Origin: Leptolyngbya sp. Heron Island J
GTDB lineage: Bacteria; Cyanobacteriota; Cyanobacteriia; Phormidesmidales; Phormidesmidaceae
Reading direction: 5' to 3'
DNA length: 64,000 bases
NCBI RefSeq assembly: GCF_000482245.1
Contig: NZ_AWNH01000015.1
Coordinates: 48,753 to 112,752 of the forward strand
Part shown: positions 29,346 to 39,440 of the stretch, piece by piece
How the letters are laid out: every line of letters begins with the position of its first letter
Numbering within the stretch: position 1 is the stretch's first letter
Notes under the pieces: model-generated
The model's input: the letters and a program-made list of their open reading frames with translations, nothing else
What the model was told of the DNA's origin: nothing
Databases searched by the model: none
Program-made: the position numbers and the translations under genes

Positions 29346-32300
29346 TTATGCCTCACTCATCAGTTCCAACAGGGCTGCCGTGGAAAGCTTACCGCTCATA
29401 TCAGCACCTTCTAGAAGACTGTCGGCTAAATCGCGTTTTTTGTTGTGTAGTTCAACAATTTTTTCCTCAATTGTATCTCTAGTTACCAATCGATAAATTG
29501 TCACCGGACGGGTCTGACCAATACGGTGGGCCCGATCTGAGGCCTGGTCTTCTACCGCTGGGTTCCACCAAGGGTCCATGTGGATCACGTAGTCAGCCGC
29601 TGTCAGGTTAAGCCCCGTCCCTCCAGCCTTGAGACTGATCAAGAATACATTCCCTTCTCCTGACTGAAAGGCATCAACCCGCTGCTGGCGTTGTTTTGCT
29701 GGTGTGCTGCCGTCCAGATACTGATAGGTGATTTGCTGCTCGTCTAGATACTGGCGAATAATCGTCAGGTGATCGACAAACTGGCTAAATACCAGAGCTT
29801 TGTGCCGATTGCTGAGGAGTTCTTCAAGCACCTCGCCAAATAACTGGAGCTTAGCGCTGGTAGGAGCCGCCTTTGGCATAATCAGCTTGGGATTGCAGCA
29901 CATGCGTCGTAGTCGGGTGATTTCAGCTAGCACCTGTAGATGTTTGGCTCCGGCTTTGGCATCGGTTTGAGTTAGTTTTGCGATCGCATCCCGTCTTAAG
30001 GCCTCATACAATGCTTTCTCTTCAGCACTTAACTCAACATGGAGAGTAATCTCCGTACGCGAGGGCAGCTCATCTAACACCTGAGACTTCGTACGCCGCA
30101 ACATAAACGGCTGAATTAATTTCTTGAGTCGCAGACGCGCCTGTTTATCCTGATAGCGCTCAATTGGAGTCGCAAACCGTTCATTAAATTTCTCTAACGA
30201 CCCCAACAATCCAGGATTAATAAATCGGAACAGATTCCACAATTCTCCCAAGTGGTTTTCAATTGGGGTCCCGGTGGTCATCACCTTAAACCGACCTTTA
30301 AGCTTCATCGCCGCCTGGGAACGCTTAGTGGCACTATTTTTGATCGCCTGAGCCTCATCCAACACGATGGTTTGCCAGTCTACCTCCGCCAGCAGTGCCG
30401 CCACATCTGGCTGCTGCAACAGTCCATAGCTGCACACTAACAAATCAAACTTACTCAGCTGATCAACCACAGCCTGACGATCGCCACTGCCCAACTGCAT
30501 CACATTCAGAGTGGGTGCAAACCGCTGCGCCTCGTTAATCCAGTTAGCCCCCACACTAGTAGGAGCCACCACCAGAGTTGGCCCTTCAGGTGCCCGCAAC
30601 AAAATTACAGCCAGTGCCTGCAGCGTTTTACCCAAGCCCATATCATCAGCCAGACAAGCACCCACACCCCAATGGGCCAACTGCGCCAACCATTGAAATC
30701 CTTCTTGCTGATAGTCTCGTAACTCCGCCTGGAGGGTGGAAGGAATCTCTGGAGCAATGGTTTGTGCTTCTTTAAGCTTTTTAATGTGAGACTTCCAGTT
30801 TTTATCGGCTTTTAGCTGCCCAACTTCATCTAGAGTCTCTTCTAACGCCAGAGCTGCGAGAGGATGAAACCGCGCTCCCTGACCGTGCCGCTCCGCATAA
30901 GTTCGAAATTCATCCAATCGTTTACGAAACGCCTGGGTCAATGCCAGAAACTGACCATCGCCAATGGGTACAAACCGGCTGGATGTTTGGTCTAACAGCG
31001 ACAGTAAAGCCTGCATATCCATCACACTGCCGTCGTCTAATTCCAACTCTCCACTGACGGAAAACCAGTCTTGTTCCTGTTTAATATGCAGTCGCCAACC
31101 GTCGATGCCAGCCTTGTTACGAATTTGCAGTTTTTCACCTTCAGGCCACTCTAGAACAATATCTTCTTCTACAGCTTCAAGCTGTAGCAACAGCTCTAAA
31201 CAGGTGTCTGGTTCATCTAAAATCCATTCTCCCTCAGCTTCTTCACCTAGCTGTAACGCCGGACAAGCCTGTTGAATATCTTGGGCCAACCGTTTTTCCA
31301 TCGATAAATCACGGGTCGCTTGGGAGCGTTTGCCATCGATCTCAGCAATTACCGTCTTCCGCCCCGTACCCGGTGGATAGTACGCGCCAGAATTCGGAAA
31401 GGGTCGGGTTAACATTGACAGTTTGAGTCCGTCACCAGCTGGCATCAGGTGGATATGGGGTTTGGCATCCGCCTCAATGGTTTCAACATCATCCATATCA
31501 CCCCCAATATCGGAGTGAATTGTCACCAAACTAGACACCGACTGAATTGCAGCCAACACCTGTTCATGACCAGCAGCAGGCACCGTTAGCTGATTGCGTT
31601 TACCCAAAATCTCGGCAATGCGTTGGTGTTCGGCATTGACTTCTAACACTTTTACCCGAGTGGGTGTTTCCTTAACCAAAGTGATGCCATCACTAGGGCT
31701 GATGGCAGGTTCCATTCGCAGTGTGAGTGTACCATCCCCTGCCTGTTCAATCACCAGCTCTGGCGTAGCAGCAACAATCTCTACACGCACCGTCGGAGAG
31801 TCTTCCCAAAATACTAGAGGATGTCCCACCAAGGCCTTAATCGCTTCACGATTGAGGGTATATTGAGAGCCAGAATAGTAGTCATACTTAATATGGTTGC
31901 AGGCCTGGAGGTCCTGAGCAGTGAGATAATCAAATTCTGCCGCATTTTTAGCCAGTCGGCTCAGGGCAATCACACGCCCTTTGGTCCAGGTTCCTTTAAC
32001 GCTCAGTTTTTGTTCCTTGGGTTGCAACAACCAGTGTTTGGTATATAAGGTCAAAAACCAGGCTAAACGTCGTTCGGTTTTTGGACTGGCATTAGTAGCC
32101 GCACCTGCTACGCTGGTCAAGGCTTTTAAGCTAATTTCCCAGGTACTCTGGGGCTCTAGAGTATCGACAATGGAAATACCAGACCGCTGAGCAGCCCATT
32201 GCCTATAGTCACTATCGGGGAGCAAACGTCCTAAAATTTCAGCGGCCTCGACAGCAAACCAATCAAACCCCGCTTCTTCAGCTTGCTCGGCAAACAATGC

Positions 32301-33548
32301 CAGAGGACGAGGCACCACAGCTCTAGCTTCGTCTAGGTCTAGCCAGTAGAGGCAGAGCATACTAAAAAACATGCCAAAACTGTCGTCTGAATCAGTGCCA
32401 TAACATTCGATCAGCTCTAACAGCCTCTGACGAGCAGAGAGTTGTCCCTGGTGCAATAAGGTGATCTCATGGAGCAATGTGTAAGCGTTGCTTAAGTACC
32501 CTGAATTTTGCATCAGTGGGGTACTAATAGCCACAGCTTGTTTTAGATGTTTTGGGTCCCTTGATTTAAGCAAGGCCAGCATATAAAACAGTCCAGCAAT
32601 GCCACCAATGACCGCTTTTTTATTGAGCTGTTTACGCGCCAGTTTAGTGGCCGTTGCATAGTAGTCTAGCGAGAGGTTAGTGTCCCCCATCAGTAGCGCG
32701 AGAGTGCCACGCAACGCCGTCCCATAAATCTGAAATTGTTCGTCAACAAGACCGTCTAGGATGGTTTCAGCCTCGGCAAACTGATTACGCAATAGGTATT
32801 GCTCCACGAGCAATACCTTGAGTTCACTTAACCCCTCAGTATGGTCTTCTAATAGCTCTAATAACTCATCAGCAGGTTCTAATACAGCTGTTGCCCTCAC
32901 TAACAGCATTTTCAACACCATAGCGTAGTGTTCAGTCGGCAACTGACGTAGCCAATCAGCATCAAACGGGTTGTTGGCTACATCCAGGAGAAAATCTTCT
33001 AGGGCAACGGGATTGGCGTAGTAGTTATAGTTGCTATAGTCAAGAAATAGCTGAGGTAAGGCGTCAAAATTCTCTTCATAAAGGGCTAGACGAGCCTCAC
33101 GGTATAGTTCATCCTTAGACCGGCAAATGTGACGGATGCGATTAGCTCGACCGCTGTAATGACGACCAGGATGGACGATGTTCTTAACGGTCTGAAGCAT
33201 AGGTGCAAAGCTGTCTGACGTCAGCAGATCCCGAGTAACGCTTTCCACAACTAGGGGATTACACTGGGGTAGCTGTCCCGCACCATAGACCAGTAGCTGC
33301 GCCTCAAGCAGAACAGCAATCTGGGGTCTGAGATTACTGGGGGTGATTTTTTTGCCAGTCTTGGTGGTGATACCCACATAGTTCAGGGCGGTAGCGACGT
33401 TGGCAATACTGGTGGGGCTGTAGAAGATTGAGAAGATTTGGACAATTCTTTTGCGTAAAGACGTTTGCTGCTTGTAGAGGCTGAAAAGTTGCGATCGCAG
33501 CTCTTCCACCTCTATCAGATCTACATCATCATCCATCCAGCTACCCAT
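29346..33548 (-). CDS. SNF2/SWI2-family helicase-like ATPase
   Basis: 1400 residues. The C-terminal ~470 residues form the SNF2 motor: motif I DDMGLGKTLQALAV, motif II LDEAQ, motif III TGTPIENHLGELW, motif V SLKAGGTGLNLTAADYV and motif VI DRAHRIGQTRPV. The preceding ~900 residues comprise an N-terminal winged-helix-like part, a helical TPR-like region (about 150-450) and a beta-rich region similar to bacterial SNF2-associated domains. SNF2 proteins translocate on double-stranded DNA and remodel protein-DNA complexes; the bacterial RapA relative acts on RNA polymerase. Its exact role here is unknown. ATG 33548 is followed by an acidic start. Confidence 0.93.
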   Translation of the reverse strand: MGSWMDDDVDLIEVEELRSQLFSLYKQQTSLRKRIVQIFSIFYSPTSIANVATALNYVGITTKTGKKITPSNLRPQIAVLLEAQLLVYGAGQLPQCNPLVVESVTRDLLTSDSFAPMLQTVKNIVHPGRHYSGRANRIRHICRSKDELYREARLALYEENFDALPQLFLDYSNYNYYANPVALEDFLLDVANNPFDADWLRQLPTEHYAMVLKMLLVRATAVLEPADELLELLEDHTEGLSELKVLLVEQYLLRNQFAEAETILDGLVDEQFQIYGTALRGTLALLMGDTNLSLDYYATATKLARKQLNKKAVIGGIAGLFYMLALLKSRDPKHLKQAVAISTPLMQNSGYLSNAYTLLHEITLLHQGQLSARQRLLELIECYGTDSDDSFGMFFSMLCLYWLDLDEARAVVPRPLALFAEQAEEAGFDWFAVEAAEILGRLLPDSDYRQWAAQRSGISIVDTLEPQSTWEISLKALTSVAGAATNASPKTERRLAWFLTLYTKHWLLQPKEQKLSVKGTWTKGRVIALSRLAKNAAEFDYLTAQDLQACNHIKYDYYSGSQYTLNREAIKALVGHPLVFWEDSPTVRVEIVAATPELVIEQAGDGTLTLRMEPAISPSDGITLVKETPTRVKVLEVNAEHQRIAEILGKRNQLTVPAAGHEQVLAAIQSVSSLVTIHSDIGGDMDDVETIEADAKPHIHLMPAGDGLKLSMLTRPFPNSGAYYPPGTGRKTVIAEIDGKRSQATRDLSMEKRLAQDIQQACPALQLGEEAEGEWILDEPDTCLELLLQLEAVEEDIVLEWPEGEKLQIRNKAGIDGWRLHIKQEQDWFSVSGELELDDGSVMDMQALLSLLDQTSSRFVPIGDGQFLALTQAFRKRLDEFRTYAERHGQGARFHPLAALALEETLDEVGQLKADKNWKSHIKKLKEAQTIAPEIPSTLQAELRDYQQEGFQWLAQLAHWGVGACLADDMGLGKTLQALAVILLRAPEGPTLVVAPTSVGANWINEAQRFAPTLNVMQLGSGDRQAVVDQLSKFDLLVCSYGLLQQPDVAALLAEVDWQTIVLDEAQAIKNSATKRSQAAMKLKGRFKVMTTGTPIENHLGELWNLFRFINPGLLGSLEKFNERFATPIERYQDKQARLRLKKLIQPFMLRRTKSQVLDELPSRTEITLHVELSAEEKALYEALRRDAIAKLTQTDAKAGAKHLQVLAEITRLRRMCCNPKLIMPKAAPTSAKLQLFGEVLEELLSNRHKALVFSQFVDHLTIIRQYLDEQQITYQYLDGSTPAKQRQQRVDAFQSGEGNVFLISLKAGGTGLNLTAADYVIHMDPWWNPAVEDQASDRAHRIGQTRPVTIYRLVTRDTIEEKIVELHNKKRDLADSLLEGADMSGKLSTAALLELMSEA

Positions 33549-33689
33549 CTGAATCCCCGGTATGCTCGCATAAACCCCTCATTATATTAGTTATGGCGAA
33601 TCAATGGGGTAGCTGAACTGCAGCGATCTCAGCAGCCCAGGCCACCAAAATGGAGCAAGCTAGGCAGAGATCAATCAGGAACTCAGGGT

Positions 33690-34694
33690 TCAAGCAGCGA
33701 AGCGACGTCTAGCAGGAGCCGCACATTTAGTCTGGCGGGATGATGCAGATGTCTTGCGCAGGCAATGGAGCAGCGCCAGGGATTTGAATTCCAGGTCACG
33801 GCAGTTCAAAGGTTGGATAAATTTATCCAAAGGATTGAAGTCAACGACCAGCTGCCCCAGCTGAATACCAACTGGTTCTAGATGATTGCCCTTGAGCAAC
33901 CGTCGACGCAGGTGAGGCTGTTCTTGCATCAGCTGTTGACAGGCATTGGCAGTTTTGCGATCGCGCGCAAATTGAATCAGTCCCGTCAGATGAAATAAAC
34001 GGCTGTATTCAACCAACTGATGGGTTTGCTCAACGGTGGGTGATACCACCAGCCGCTGATTGGCAACCAGCTGCAATAGCTTGACCAGGATAGAATCTGT
34101 GAGCGCCGGGGCCAGCAACAAAGACGTTTGATGCATAATCGAAGGCTGACCATAGTCAACACACCGCCCAGTTAGCTGCTGGATACGTTTTTCAACTAAT
34201 CCTAGGCGATGGCCCAGCAAAGACAGTCCTTGCTGAATTTCTTGTAGCTGCGGTCTATCTGATCCCACCTGGTGAAAATACGTCTCTACTTCCTTCGGTG
34301 CAGCACTCAACAGTTCTAGCAGGATTACATACTTGCAACCTAGACCGTGGCCTATCCATGTATAGTTAGCCGCATCCAAATAAACGCTGGGGTCATATCC
34401 CTTAGCAATAGCCAACTCCACCAGTGATGCCCGTAGGCCATAGTGTTCATCTAATAGATCGATGGCAACTGACCAATGGTGCAGGGTAGACCGAAACGGA
34501 AACGCAACAACGGTATAACCAGCAGCAAAGAGACTTTTTAGAAAATGACGGTAGGTAATTGTCGGAAATTTACCCAAAACGCCACTACCCACCAACTGAA
34601 TAACTCCCTTAGGTTGAGGATGAAGGGCAACCCAACTGTGGGAACACGGCACAAACTGGAGCCGAGCGGCATGACTAGGGAATGATAAAACCAT
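33690..34694 (-). CDS. DUF1350 family alpha/beta-hydrolase-like protein
   Basis: 334 residues matching the DUF1350 family of cyanobacteria and plastids: an N-terminal SWVALHPQPKGVIQLVGSG segment, then PTITYRHFLKSLFAAGYTVVAFPF, and a nucleophile-elbow-like WIGHGLGCKY. The expected GxSxG serine is replaced (GHGLG), so it is probably not an active hydrolase of the standard type. Soluble, no signal peptide. It sits alone between the SNF2 gene and a non-coding stretch. Confidence 0.8.
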   Translation of the reverse strand: MVLSFPSHAARLQFVPCSHSWVALHPQPKGVIQLVGSGVLGKFPTITYRHFLKSLFAAGYTVVAFPFRSTLHHWSVAIDLLDEHYGLRASLVELAIAKGYDPSVYLDAANYTWIGHGLGCKYVILLELLSAAPKEVETYFHQVGSDRPQLQEIQQGLSLLGHRLGLVEKRIQQLTGRCVDYGQPSIMHQTSLLLAPALTDSILVKLLQLVANQRLVVSPTVEQTHQLVEYSRLFHLTGLIQFARDRKTANACQQLMQEQPHLRRRLLKGNHLEPVGIQLGQLVVDFNPLDKFIQPLNCRDLEFKSLALLHCLRKTSASSRQTKCAAPARRRFAA

Positions 34695-35094
34695 AGCAAT
34701 TTAACGTATAGAAAGACGCCTAGAGCCGCAGTCGATTTTTAGGGCTTTTGATCCTTACCCGATCATCATTCATAATTCCGGACAGTCCGCCAAAACTACT
34801 GAATTTTCAGTAATTTTGCGGTAGGAGTACACAAAAGGGTACTACCCAAATCCACTGTTGTTAGGCCACAGTAGCAACAGCTTGCATCAAGAGTGAAACA
34901 GTGCGTGGCTGGTCTGACCATATCAGTCGACTCAGCTATGACCTTTGCATCAGGGTTGGGAGTAATTGTTCTCCCCCGTAATCCTCGCCATGGCGAGAAT
35001 CGGTATCTCCACAGTGGGAATAAGTCTCTAAGTGAGGAGTCGCTAGTGTACTAGCAACTCCTCTTTTGTCTGCACCGGCATCAGGTTTCCATGG
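34695..35094. other. 400-base non-coding stretch, possible small RNA on plus strand
   Basis: Contains no gene but ends in a strong plus-strand terminator (35034-35067) although no plus-strand protein gene precedes it. The inner sequence has further hairpins, such as a TCGCCATGGCGA palindrome at about 34986-34997. A transcribed small RNA of up to ~200-350 bases ending at 35067 would explain this. Confidence 0.4.
35034..35067 (+). terminator. Hairpin with T-run on plus strand
   Basis: Arms 35034-35047 and 35050-35063 pair over 14 positions with one G-T pair and a 2-base gap at the tip, followed by TTTTG. Oriented for plus-strand transcription. Confidence 0.75.
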
Positions 35095-36066
35095 CTAGAC
35101 TGCTGGACTCAGGCCTGTGTGCTCCGGTAGCCCCAGCATAATGTTCATATTTTGCACAGCAGCCCCTGAAGCCCCTTTGCCTAAATTATCTAAGCGTGCG
35201 GCCACCAATGCCTCGTGGGTATCATCGTTAGCAAAGACGAACAGTTGCACCTGATTGGTTCCATTGGCAGTTTTAGTATCGAGAAATTTGCGATCGCGCA
35301 GTCCATCCATATCATCGAGGGCATTCACCTGCACAAATGGTTCTTGGGCATAATAGTCAGCCAGCGCATTATAGAGCTGCTGCCCAGTAGGCGGCTGTGT
35401 CAAGGTCCAAAGCGGCAGCGGCATTTGCACAAGCATCCCTTGCTCAAATGCCCCCACCGCTGGCAAAAACAGGGGTGCATGGGCCAGCCCAGAATATTGA
35501 TGCATTTCTTGTACGTGCTTGTGACCAAAGGTCAAACCATAAACGCCATAGGGATACAACGGTTCCGATGTACCTCGATAACCTGCATAGACTTCGATCA
35601 GCTTGCGACCGCCGCCGGAATATCCAGAAATAGCATTAATGGTTACTGGAAAACTAGCGGGAATCAGTCCAGCTGCAACTAACGGTTTAATCACCGCTAG
35701 AAAACCGGTGGGATAACAGCCTGGATTGCTAACGCGGTGGGCTTTTGCGATCGCATCCCGCTGACCCGGTGCTAATTCTGGAAACCCATACACCCAATCC
35801 GAGTGAGTACGATGGGCTGTACTAGCATCCAAAATTTTAACCGTGGGGCTGGAGATCAGCTTTACCACCTCACGGGCCGCTGCATCCGGCAAACACAAAA
35901 TAGCCACATCAACAGTATCAATTAGCCGCGCCCGTTCCGCCACATCCTTACGTTTAGCAGGATCAATACTGACAGTTGTGACATCCTCGCGCTGGGCTAA
36001 ACGAGCATAGATCTGTAGTCCAGTTGTACCTGCTTCACCATCAATAAAAACCCTCGGCTGAACCAT
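35095..36066 (-). CDS. argC: N-acetyl-gamma-glutamyl-phosphate reductase, short (type 2) form
   Basis: Arginine biosynthesis enzyme that reduces N-acetylglutamyl-5-phosphate with NADPH. 323 residues. The N-terminus VFIDGEAGTTGLQIYARL (nucleotide-binding), LPDAAAREVV, the catalytic Cys in SNPGCYPTGFLAV and HVQEMHQYSG fit the shorter ArgC family (the 'uncommon form', about 310 residues) rather than the ~350-residue form usual in cyanobacteria. All catalytic features look intact. The gene starts at ATG 36066 and is transcribed divergently from a kinase gene. Confidence 0.92.
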   Translation of the reverse strand: MVQPRVFIDGEAGTTGLQIYARLAQREDVTTVSIDPAKRKDVAERARLIDTVDVAILCLPDAAAREVVKLISSPTVKILDASTAHRTHSDWVYGFPELAPGQRDAIAKAHRVSNPGCYPTGFLAVIKPLVAAGLIPASFPVTINAISGYSGGGRKLIEVYAGYRGTSEPLYPYGVYGLTFGHKHVQEMHQYSGLAHAPLFLPAVGAFEQGMLVQMPLPLWTLTQPPTGQQLYNALADYYAQEPFVQVNALDDMDGLRDRKFLDTKTANGTNQVQLFVFANDDTHEALVAARLDNLGKGASGAAVQNMNIMLGLPEHTGLSPAV

Positions 36067-36251
36067 GGGGCAACTCCCGATAACTCTGTTAAACCATGGG
36101 TGTCATTTTATCGGGCTATGATTCGGTAGGCGATGTCCATTCTCATAGGTCAATGGTTGTCACAAGAGCACTACAAGGAGATGCCTCTACCTCGCTACCA
36201 AGACTCAGCAAGCGGGCACTCTGAGCAATAAGCGACACCATCAACAATACA

Positions 36252-37739
36252 ATGGCTTCCCCCAGAGTGTTACAAACCGCTCCTCGACTACGTAATCGCT
36301 ACAGTATTCAACAAAATCTAGGAGCACGACTTGGCCGTAGAACCTTGCTAGGCTATGACCATAGCTGCAACAACTGGGTGGTCATCAAGTATCTATGTTT
36401 TGACGATCCTATTCAGACCACAGACGTAGCCCGCTTTCATAAAGAAACGGCCGTGCTCAAAGTTCTAGACCATCCAGCGATTCCAAGCTACTGCGACAGC
36501 TTTGAAATTAATCACCATGGCTATCGCGGTCTGATGCTGGTGCAAAACTATATTGAGGGTCAATCTCTCTATGCCCTACTCAACCCCAGGAGAGTTTTTA
36601 CTGAATCAGAAGTGCGCCAGCTAGCCTGCCAAATTTTAGAGATTCTTGATTATCTGCACACACAACACCCCACAATTATTCACCGCGATATCAAACCGAG
36701 TAGTTTTGTCCTCAGCCCATACGGTAACTTACCCCTGGGAAAGATTTATTTAGTGGATTTTGGTTTGGTACAGCACTCGGATGATACAGAACATACCGCA
36801 GATCTGCCTATTTTGATCTCGGGGACTCCTGGCTATCGGCCACCTGAGCAGCTGGGTGATCGAGCTGTACCCGCCAGCGATCTCTACAGCCTCGGGGCCA
36901 CACTAGTGCATCTTGCCACCGGACAACATCCACACACATTACCTCAACGGGGACTACGGATGTTGTTTTGCCAAGAGCTAGGACATATGAGTCGACCGTT
37001 TAAGTCTTGGTTACGCTGGCTTACTCAGCCTCAACAACATAAGCGACCAGTGTCCGCCAAGGCCGCGCTAAATGGGTTAGAACAAGCCGACAAAATCTTT
37101 GCTTCAACTCACTGCCGATTTCCTCGCCTACCAGGTCAGCATTTCCAGCAAACTTCGTCAAAAACAACCATCCCAGCCAACGCTCAGTTCAAGATTTTTG
37201 AGTATAGTCAAACCCTAGAGATGTTATTTCCGCCTTTAGGTTGGAAAAACAAAGCATTTTGTCTAGGGCTTCTCCAAACAGTCATCGGTGCCGCCGGAGT
37301 TGCCCTTGTTTTCCAAAATTTGCCAGACCTCTGGCTACAGCTAACAGATTTTGCCCAGCGACTACTGACCATTATGATTAGCCTGGGCTGGATTCAGCTT
37401 AGTCTTTGTTGCGCTCAGCGAGGGCTCAAGACGATGCTAACCACTGTTTTTCAACAGGTGAGTATTCAGCTTTTGCCAGACATTATGCTGCTGGGGTATC
37501 GCTTTCCCTGTCGTCCGGTGGATTATCAGATCAACACCTACAAACAAGACATTGAAGACATTGATCTCCAGCCGGGGAGTTCTACTATCACGTTCCGTTT
37601 GCGTCAGAACCGTACCACCGTTGGCACACTGGAGCACAAACTTGCAGCCCAGGATCTCGGAGTAAGCCAGACAGATATCAGCTGGATCAACGATATCTTA
37701 CAGCTTTGGCTGGTGCAGTCGCCTAGGAGTTTAGCGTAA
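36252..37739 (+). CDS. Hanks-type serine/threonine protein kinase with two C-terminal membrane helices
   Basis: 495 residues. Kinase domain about 15-285: the Gly loop is degenerate (LGARLGRRTLLGYD), the ATP-anchoring Lys is in WVVIKYL, the catalytic loop is IIHRDIKPSSF, metal-binding DFG is LVDFGLVQ, and activation-loop end SGTPGYRPPEQ. It is followed by two hydrophobic segments (about 337-358 and 372-392) and a ~100-residue C-terminal domain that I do not recognise. Likely membrane-bound and active. Substrates unknown. The neighbouring 159-residue gene follows after 90 bases. Confidence 0.85.
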   Translation: MASPRVLQTAPRLRNRYSIQQNLGARLGRRTLLGYDHSCNNWVVIKYLCFDDPIQTTDVARFHKETAVLKVLDHPAIPSYCDSFEINHHGYRGLMLVQNYIEGQSLYALLNPRRVFTESEVRQLACQILEILDYLHTQHPTIIHRDIKPSSFVLSPYGNLPLGKIYLVDFGLVQHSDDTEHTADLPILISGTPGYRPPEQLGDRAVPASDLYSLGATLVHLATGQHPHTLPQRGLRMLFCQELGHMSRPFKSWLRWLTQPQQHKRPVSAKAALNGLEQADKIFASTHCRFPRLPGQHFQQTSSKTTIPANAQFKIFEYSQTLEMLFPPLGWKNKAFCLGLLQTVIGAAGVALVFQNLPDLWLQLTDFAQRLLTIMISLGWIQLSLCCAQRGLKTMLTTVFQQVSIQLLPDIMLLGYRFPCRPVDYQINTYKQDIEDIDLQPGSSTITFRLRQNRTTVGTLEHKLAAQDLGVSQTDISWINDILQLWLVQSPRSLA

Positions 37740-37829
37740 ACGCCGCAACGAAAAGGGCGTAAACAGTACAGAGAAATAAAGGATCGCTTTCACCTAAACT
37801 ATTTTCAATTCAATATCTCATTTGCCCCC

Positions 37830-38309
37830 ATGCCTCAGTTTGCTACTGTCCAAGACCAGCGCTATGCCCAGGCACTGATGCAACCTGCCTTGATTCGCAT
37901 TATTGACAATATTCGTAAACAGTTAGACGTGTCTGAGTGGACTGGCTCTTATCGCGATGATATGAGCTGGCCAACTGAGGCAACCCCTGAGCAGCAGCAG
38001 CAATACTTATCTCTGCAGGAAATGCTAGAAACAGCTACACCTGAGGAGTATGACCAAATCCAAGCAGTTCTTGCACAACTGCCAGTTCCTGAACACTCCT
38101 ATATTCTCTGCCTCAAAAAGCAGGATCAGCAGCAGGAGATGGATGTTTGGCAACTGTGCTACCGGCTTTGCAACAGTGTAGATACTAGCGATGGCCCGAT
38201 CACCATAGATATGAATTTGCTTAATCTGGAGATTGGGGATGTGGATTGGATTGCCTTAGACCAAAAGGCTAAGCATTTGGTAGAAGAGGCATTTCGGACG
38301 TTGGGATAA
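37830..38309 (+). CDS. Hypothetical soluble acidic protein
   Basis: 159 residues, mostly helical and acidic, with no signal or membrane segment. Segments QALMQPALIRIIDNIRKQL, LDVSEWTGSYRD and DQKAKHLVEEAFRTLG suggest a compact fold. I do not recognise a characterised family, though it looks like a conserved cyanobacterial protein. It lies behind the kinase in the same direction and may share its transcript. Confidence 0.6.
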   Translation: MPQFATVQDQRYAQALMQPALIRIIDNIRKQLDVSEWTGSYRDDMSWPTEATPEQQQQYLSLQEMLETATPEEYDQIQAVLAQLPVPEHSYILCLKKQDQQQEMDVWQLCYRLCNSVDTSDGPITIDMNLLNLEIGDVDWIALDQKAKHLVEEAFRTLG

Positions 38310-38364
38310 CGATCTATGGGGCAATGAGTTTTGTGCAAGTAGGTAAGTCATCACCACACTGTAT

Positions 38365-39165
38365 TTATGCTTTTGAAGTCTCCTGCACCTCAGGTAAGCG
38401 TGTGCCGCAACGCCGACAGTAAATGGCATCGTTTTCATGTCTGGATAAACCACACTGGATACAGCGCAGGGTATTGACGTTCTGCATGCGATTAATGTTT
38501 TGAATCAAGCTGCCTACCTGGGTGGGAATCAGGGCAATACCTGTCAAAATCATCATAATTGTGAGGGTGCGTCCCGCCTCGGACACGGGGGTAACATCGC
38601 CATAGCCCACGGTGGTCATAGTCACCACCGCAAAGTACATGGCGTCCAGAAACGTACCGAATACCTCGGGGTGCACCGGGTGCTCCACTTGAAAGATGGC
38701 TCCCGAGTAAATAAATATAATGGAAACCAGGGTAAAAATGATGCGGGCAATGATCAGTCCTTCCCGCCCCAGCCAGTGCTCCTCTTCTAAAAAACGAGCT
38801 AGTTTGAGAACACGCAGCCAACGGATCAACCGTAGCAACCTGGTATCAAAAAATCCAACTAATACGGGCAAAATTGCGACTAAATCGACGATTGCATAGG
38901 GGCTAATGGCATAGCGCAGGGGGTGTTCAGCCGCCCACAACCGCACTCCATACTCGACTAAAAAGAGTATCAGGATTAACCAATCGAGTATGGCTAATCC
39001 TGCACTCACATTCGCTGACAAAGAGTAGGTTTCGGCAATAAACAATCCGGCTGAAATGAGAATCAGGGCTGCGATCGCAATATTCACCCCCAACCCCAGA
39101 CTTGTTTCCGCCTCCTCTAGCTCAGCGCGTATGCGCAGTTTCAGCGTCGCCACCGGATCTCCCAT
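38365..39165 (-). CDS. Voltage-gated-type potassium channel with C-terminal zinc ribbon
   Basis: 266 residues, six-helix ion-transport fold. The selectivity filter TVGYGDVTP is intact, followed by a pore-lining helix (TLTIMMILTGIALIPTQVG). The fourth helix carries spaced arginines (RLLRLIRWLRVLKLARF), as in voltage sensors. The C-terminal ~35 residues form a CxxC...CxxC ribbon (CIQCGLSRHENDAIYCRRCG), an unusual soluble appendage that could bind zinc. Predicted to conduct K+ across the plasma or thylakoid membrane. Confidence 0.88.
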   Translation of the reverse strand: MGDPVATLKLRIRAELEEAETSLGLGVNIAIAALILISAGLFIAETYSLSANVSAGLAILDWLILILFLVEYGVRLWAAEHPLRYAISPYAIVDLVAILPVLVGFFDTRLLRLIRWLRVLKLARFLEEEHWLGREGLIIARIIFTLVSIIFIYSGAIFQVEHPVHPEVFGTFLDAMYFAVVTMTTVGYGDVTPVSEAGRTLTIMMILTGIALIPTQVGSLIQNINRMQNVNTLRCIQCGLSRHENDAIYCRRCGTRLPEVQETSKA

Positions 39166-39440
39166 TGTGTATAAATCAAATCTATTAGAAACAAGCTATT
39201 CTCTTGAACAGACTTATCAGTAATTACCCTAAAACCTAGACTAATATCAATCCTTAAACTGTTTATAAATCAATTATTGAATGCCATTCAGTCTCAATTC
39301 AGCGCCCTAACAAAAGGACGGCAAACCCTATAGAAAGGGAATGTACGAATAGAGATAATATTCTTCAAAAAATATTGCTTGCTTTGGCATTTGTTTGTAG
39401 ATGCTATAGGCTGGCAATAAATTTTCTATAGGTTCCCCTT

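Noticed and set aside
38492..38821. 109-codon frame opposite phase inside the channel gene
   Set aside because: Shadow of the potassium-channel gene; no independent support.
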